Shown piece after piece: positions 59,900-64,000 of a DNA stretch of 64,000 nt. Every line of letters begins with the position of its first letter. The stretch's first letter is position 1. The position numbers and the translations under genes are program-made. The DNA is from Viscum album (Eukaryota; Streptophyta; Magnoliopsida; Santalales; Viscaceae): NCBI GenBank assembly GCA_963277665.1, contig OY728123.1, positions 630,972,915-631,036,914 on the forward strand, written 5' to 3'. The notes under the pieces are model-generated. The model searched no databases. It saw nothing but the letters and a program-made list of their open reading frames with translations, and was not told where the DNA came from.

Positions 59900-61740
59900 T
59901 AAAATAATACCTTTTCATGAACATATAAAAGAACTTCCTATATTTGAGTATCTAGATAAATCATCTATTAACGTTATGTAGATTATATATGTCATTGAAT
60001 GGTTTTAACCTTGTTCGTTATATCTAGTAAAATTCAATTACCTATCATATTCTTCTCTCCATCTTCATCCTAACATATTAGAGTCCTATATATCTTCCCA
60101 TAAAGAGCATCATTTAGTTTCATTTTTATTCCAAAAAGAAAATTGTTGTTTTACGATAACTCAACCAGTGGGATGTGTTGATCCAAACAGCCTTAGAAAT
60201 ACAAAAAAGATGATCTCAGTATATCCTATATTGGTTTCAATGGTCTATTCATACTTACCATCCGTTCATGGATGATAAGAATTTATGAAATTATGCACTA
60301 TATCACGTCCTCTCTAAATGCTTCAATATATTCCTAAGGTAAACCTAGACTCCCAATTAGATATAATGGAAAACATTACTCCATGAATCCTCATCAATTA
60401 CATTCTGTAGATCATGGTGATTTTTTCAATGGGTAAATATTCATAGGTGAATATAAAATGAACTCACTTAGTGTGTTGATATACTACAAAAGAAATATAA
60501 TTTTTTCCTTTGGATAGTTTTGGAATTCCTATGAAAAAATACATTGTTAAAGTTTCCCCTTTATATATTGGTATGTGTAATGGTTTCAATATATACATTT
60601 ACTTTAGTAATTCGGCCTTAACTTTCTTGTAAACCAAGCATCATGATATGTATTCTATAATATCAATATGAATTTTATCCTATAAAAATATTTAAGTCTA
60701 TATAAATATTATTATGTCCTTGATAAATATATATTTTTTCTCTATATGAACCATCCAAATTTTCCATCATTATTTCTAGTTTTAATGGAGCATATATAAT
60801 ATTAAAAAACTATATAATTAAATACTTATCAATGAAAAACTACTAAATCTATATAATCTTTCTATGATTCATTGTTATTTATTTGAATGGATAGACTTGT
60901 ATTCATTTGGGGAAGATTTGATTTATTACCTTCTAATATGGTACCTACATTCATCCTTTATAAATCTATGGGTATTATGAATTTTTCAATATTCATGAGG
61001 GTTAGGTTACCATGTTCATTTATTGTAAGAGCATCGTCCACCTTATTTACTTTCCTTGATTGGTAATTTTTTTAAGTATTTATAGTATTTTATTAATTAA
61101 AACCTTGTCGTTTGACATATATTGAACTCTTTATATGGATATATATATTTCAAGCTATTATGAGTATTATATATATCACACTTCCATTCTTAAAGATAAG
61201 TTTATAAAATTATTAATTAATATTTCACTACTACCAGCACCAAATCATGCATTTCATAATTTTAATTATGAGTATTTAATTAGCATGTGGTATAATAAAT
61301 TTCCTTATCATTCTGATTGAGGGAAAAACCAAAAAAAAAATTTGAAAAATCACAATATTTTAAATATCATTCCCCAATATAGTGTAATATGATTATAGGA
61401 GTGGGGATAATTTTATTTTAAAATTCTTAGATATTTCCATCATATTACTTTGTCTAATGGAATTTTAAACCCTTCCATGTTAACTTTGTTAACGGAAATT
61501 CTAACTGTGAGAAATATATCACAAAGAATCAATAATATGATAATAATAGAAGAAAAATATAGATATAAATTACATTTATTTGTCTACAAAATTTCTTGTA
61601 AACTTTTATCATTGATGGATCTACTGATATTCCCCATTATGTGATTACATTTCCCACGAATGATACCTTTTTAGCCATAATTCAACCTTCAAAAATGTGG
61701 AATATAGTTACTCAAACAACTTAATATTTTAGGAAAAAAA
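59900..61740 (-). pseudogene. Fossil Ty3/gypsy pol (RT thumb, RNase H, integrase)
   Basis: Minus-strand translation, tolerating stops and frame shifts, follows the pol order. The RT thumb reads WLKKVSFVGNVIT.WGISVDP and LEFPLTKLTWKGLKI (61730-61470). RNase H reads KFIIPHAN.ILIIK and SRKVNKVDDALT (61330-60950). Integrase reads NTYHDAWFTRKLRPN, FIGIPKLSKGKNYISFVVY, HGVMFSIISNWESRFT and NSYHP.TDGKYE.TIE (60720-60200). A core C-terminal part (MMLFMGRYIGLLIC.DEDGE) ends near 60000. Catalytic residues are partly lost. It is far more decayed than B or E and is truncated near the D LTR on the left and the F LTR on the right. It may be an autonomous relative of the giant-LTR lineage, but its LTRs are not identified. 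Confidence 0.72.
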
Positions 61741-61771
61741 TTCATATAAATTTAATCATTTTTCTATTTTG

Positions 61772-64000
61772 TGTTACATGAAACAAATATTTTAGGTTTC
61801 ATTACACTATAATTTATCTTTAGATTTCATTATTCCCAACACTGAGTTTGGCATGTATTTTATGCAACACTCTTTTTAAATGAAATATAAAATATTATCA
61901 AAATATTATTATATAATATAATAGTTATCACCCCAATATTAGAATGGATAGTATAAATAAGAAAAAATAAATAATAAAATTATATGTTTTACACATGTTT
62001 AAAAAATAAATCCATTGGTCCCACGTAATGAGAAATTAAAATGAAAATTATTTTAAAATAAATGTAATCATTTTTTTAGAAATGTATTTTTAAGCAGAAA
62101 AACAGGTTATACATCAATAAATTAAAAAAATAATTAATTAATCATTTTAATGATATATATATATATATATATTAATATAAAAAATATTATTTATCTTATT
62201 TGTTTTATTGAAAAGATATATGAATAAATCAAATTTTATGCTTAAAAACTCAATTTTGCTATTAAAAAAGTTTTGTCTACATTTGCGGACTTATTTAAAA
62301 AATAATTTTTTTTCATTTTAAAATTTTATTTGAGAAATTAAACCATATTTTTTAAATTTAAATTTAAATATTATATTTGAATTGCATTTTTTGAACTTTC
62401 AGAAAAAAAGAATTTTTTTGGTGAATTGTGAAAAATACTTGTTTTTATTAAGAATTTTTATTTTCATTAATGGATTTAAAATCTTATCAGTTATTTTATG
62501 ATGGTTTTATTTGTTAAATTTCTTTAATTATATATCTATTAATCTAATTAATGTCATTTTAATCCATTTTATAATGAATTTTGTTGTAAAATATTTTTAA
62601 ACATTTTAAACTATTCTATTTTTTAAACAACATTTTCGTCATTTTTGCGGGATTATTTTTCAATTAAAATTTTCTAGTTATATGAATTTAAATTTTAGAA
62701 TTTTATTAAATAATTTTAATAATAATAAATTATATTATCTAATGATTTTAAATTACCTTTTTCATTATTTATAGTAAAATCACTAAAAAATAATTATTAT
62801 TATTAAGATGAAAATGTGTTTACTAGGGGTTAATCTAAAGAAATAAGGGTAATGTAACATATATATTTATAGAAACCCAGTTTTATTTCGATATTTATAC
62901 CTTATAACCTATAATGTTAGATAATTGGTCAATTTTGATCCTTTTTCATGTGAACAATGTGGTTATAACCTTTTATTTTCCAAAACTTACATGTGTTCCA
63001 CCCACCTCACTTATAAAAGGCCACCCCTCTGCTCTCCTCTTCACACCTCCAAAAACGTTTTGTGCCTAAAATAACTCAACAAATGTATTACTTAAATCCT
63101 TAACAATATAATATATTCCTTTTTTAGATCTTAAATTGAATACATGAAAGGTTTATGTTAATCCTAAAGTGGTTTTCTATAGAAGAGGTAATGTTTTTTA
63201 CTATGCATTTTTTTAACTTCGTATTATAGATCATTATATAGTTATTCAGTGATGATAATATAATTAAAACATCATATCATATATACTTATATATTATTAT
63301 TTTAATATCATATCCTTTATCCAACTCCACTTCCATCAAATAGGATACAAAATCATCAATCATCGATATGGCGGACTATCGCCTCACGAACTGATATTAT
63401 TCATTTTAAATCCTAAAATTTCACATATAGATATAATTATGGGTTTAATATTTATTTATTATATTTATGATATTATTATACTTTTATAATTATAATTCCA
63501 CTTCCCATTCATTCCTCTAAACCTTTTGGAAAACAATATCATCACTTGTGTGTACATCGAACTACCATTATGTGAATCGATGTGATGTTTTTTTCGTTTT
63601 ATTTTACATGGATAGTAATATGAATATATTTAATAAATATATTTATTTAACTGTTAACATATTAATACTCAATTATTTATTATTTAACATATACCACCTT
63701 ACTTTCCATTCCGTGGGAATACGATAATGTCACTCATGTGTAAGTTGGACTACCGCATCGTGAAATGATGTGATTTGTTCATCATGTAATATTTATAAGG
63801 AATGTAATAAGGATAAGTTTAAAAAAATATTATAAATCATTTTTTGGAATAAAATCTGTTCTTTAATTTTTATATACTATTTTACTTTCTTTCTTTAAAT
63901 CCTTTATGAAAATTGAAACATTGTTCATGTGAATGTATGACAAACCGTCTCTCTGAATTATTTGTTTATTTTTCTATCTATAATTTTTAAATATTAATAT
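61772..64000 (+). mobile_element. Element F: giant LTR of the same lineage, cut by window end
   Basis: It begins about TGTTACATGAAAC. Then TGGCATGTATTTTATGCAACA at 61850-61870 resembles the A LTR's TAGCGTACCCGATACGCAACA at the same offset. Promoter and donor follow in standard layout. GGCGGACTATCGCC (63370-63383), GGACTACCGCA (63749) and ACCGTCTCTCTGAA (63945) correspond to the structured leader modules. The start is uncertain by tens of bases. The distal LTR and interior lie outside the window. Confidence 0.65.
63012..63193 (+). promoter_or_regulatory. F LTR TATA box and putative 5' splice site
   Basis: TATAAAAG at 63012 with CACCCCTCTG..CACACCTCC downstream. AAGAG|GTAATG has its GT at 63188, 176 nt away, exactly the C spacing. 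Confidence 0.72.

Noticed and set aside
62148..62172. TA microsatellite as a regulatory or replication element
   Set aside because: A plain (TA)n run in very AT-rich DNA, with no supporting context.

Overview
The window is AT-rich nuclear DNA of a plant, almost certainly a seed plant with a repeat-laden genome. The evidence is Ty3/gypsy chromovirus-type gag-pol remnants, initiator-Met-tRNA primer sites (TGGTATCAGAGG), polypurine tracts, 5-bp target duplications and nested LTR retrotransposons. I see no host gene, rRNA, functional tRNA gene or CRISPR array. The species cannot be told from the sequence.

Layout. (1) 1-4159: an old minus-strand LTR (called D') and possibly a piece of its interior. 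(2) 4165-44592: family A, a plus-strand element with giant ~4.5-kb LTRs arranged as LTR-interior-LTR-interior-LTR and flanked once by the duplication GAAAT. (3) Its middle LTR is split at 14849/37083 by element B (14850-37077, minus strand, duplication TAAAT), a decayed ~10-kb gag-pol chromovirus. (4) B's integrase is split by element C (17574-29818, plus strand, duplication AATGT), a young element with 4.68-kb LTRs and one intact small gag ORF. (5) 44598-59775: family D, another gag-only giant-LTR element on the minus strand. Its 3' LTR is split by E (47878-53962), a scrambled relative of B. (6) 59900-61740: a fossil minus-strand pol (RT thumb, RNase H, integrase). (7) 61772-64000: the start of another plus-strand giant LTR (F), cut by the window end.

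Biology. A, C, D and F look like one lineage of non-autonomous elements (TR-GAG/LARD-like). They encode at most a capsid-less, zinc-knuckle nucleocapsid protein. All nine promoter-bearing LTR copies, on both strands, have a TATA box followed 172-177 nt later by a GT (splice donor; good consensus in eight, weakened in LTR2). The interiors of A, C and D have a splice-acceptor-like AG 2-3 nt before the gag ATG. I infer that most of the giant LTR is transcribed leader, and that it is removed as a ~2.9-3.5-kb intron to make gag mRNA while the unspliced RNA serves as genome. The leader holds conserved palindromes and hairpins, some with compensatory base changes. These are candidates for packaging, dimerisation or replication signals. 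B and E represent the chromovirus type that could have supplied pol in trans, but both are dead here.

Relative age from hand comparison of LTR pairs: C is youngest (about 20 differences in the first 1.5 kb). A and B are much older (roughly a tenth of positions differ in the stretches compared). All divergence figures are hand counts over short stretches, not computed alignments.
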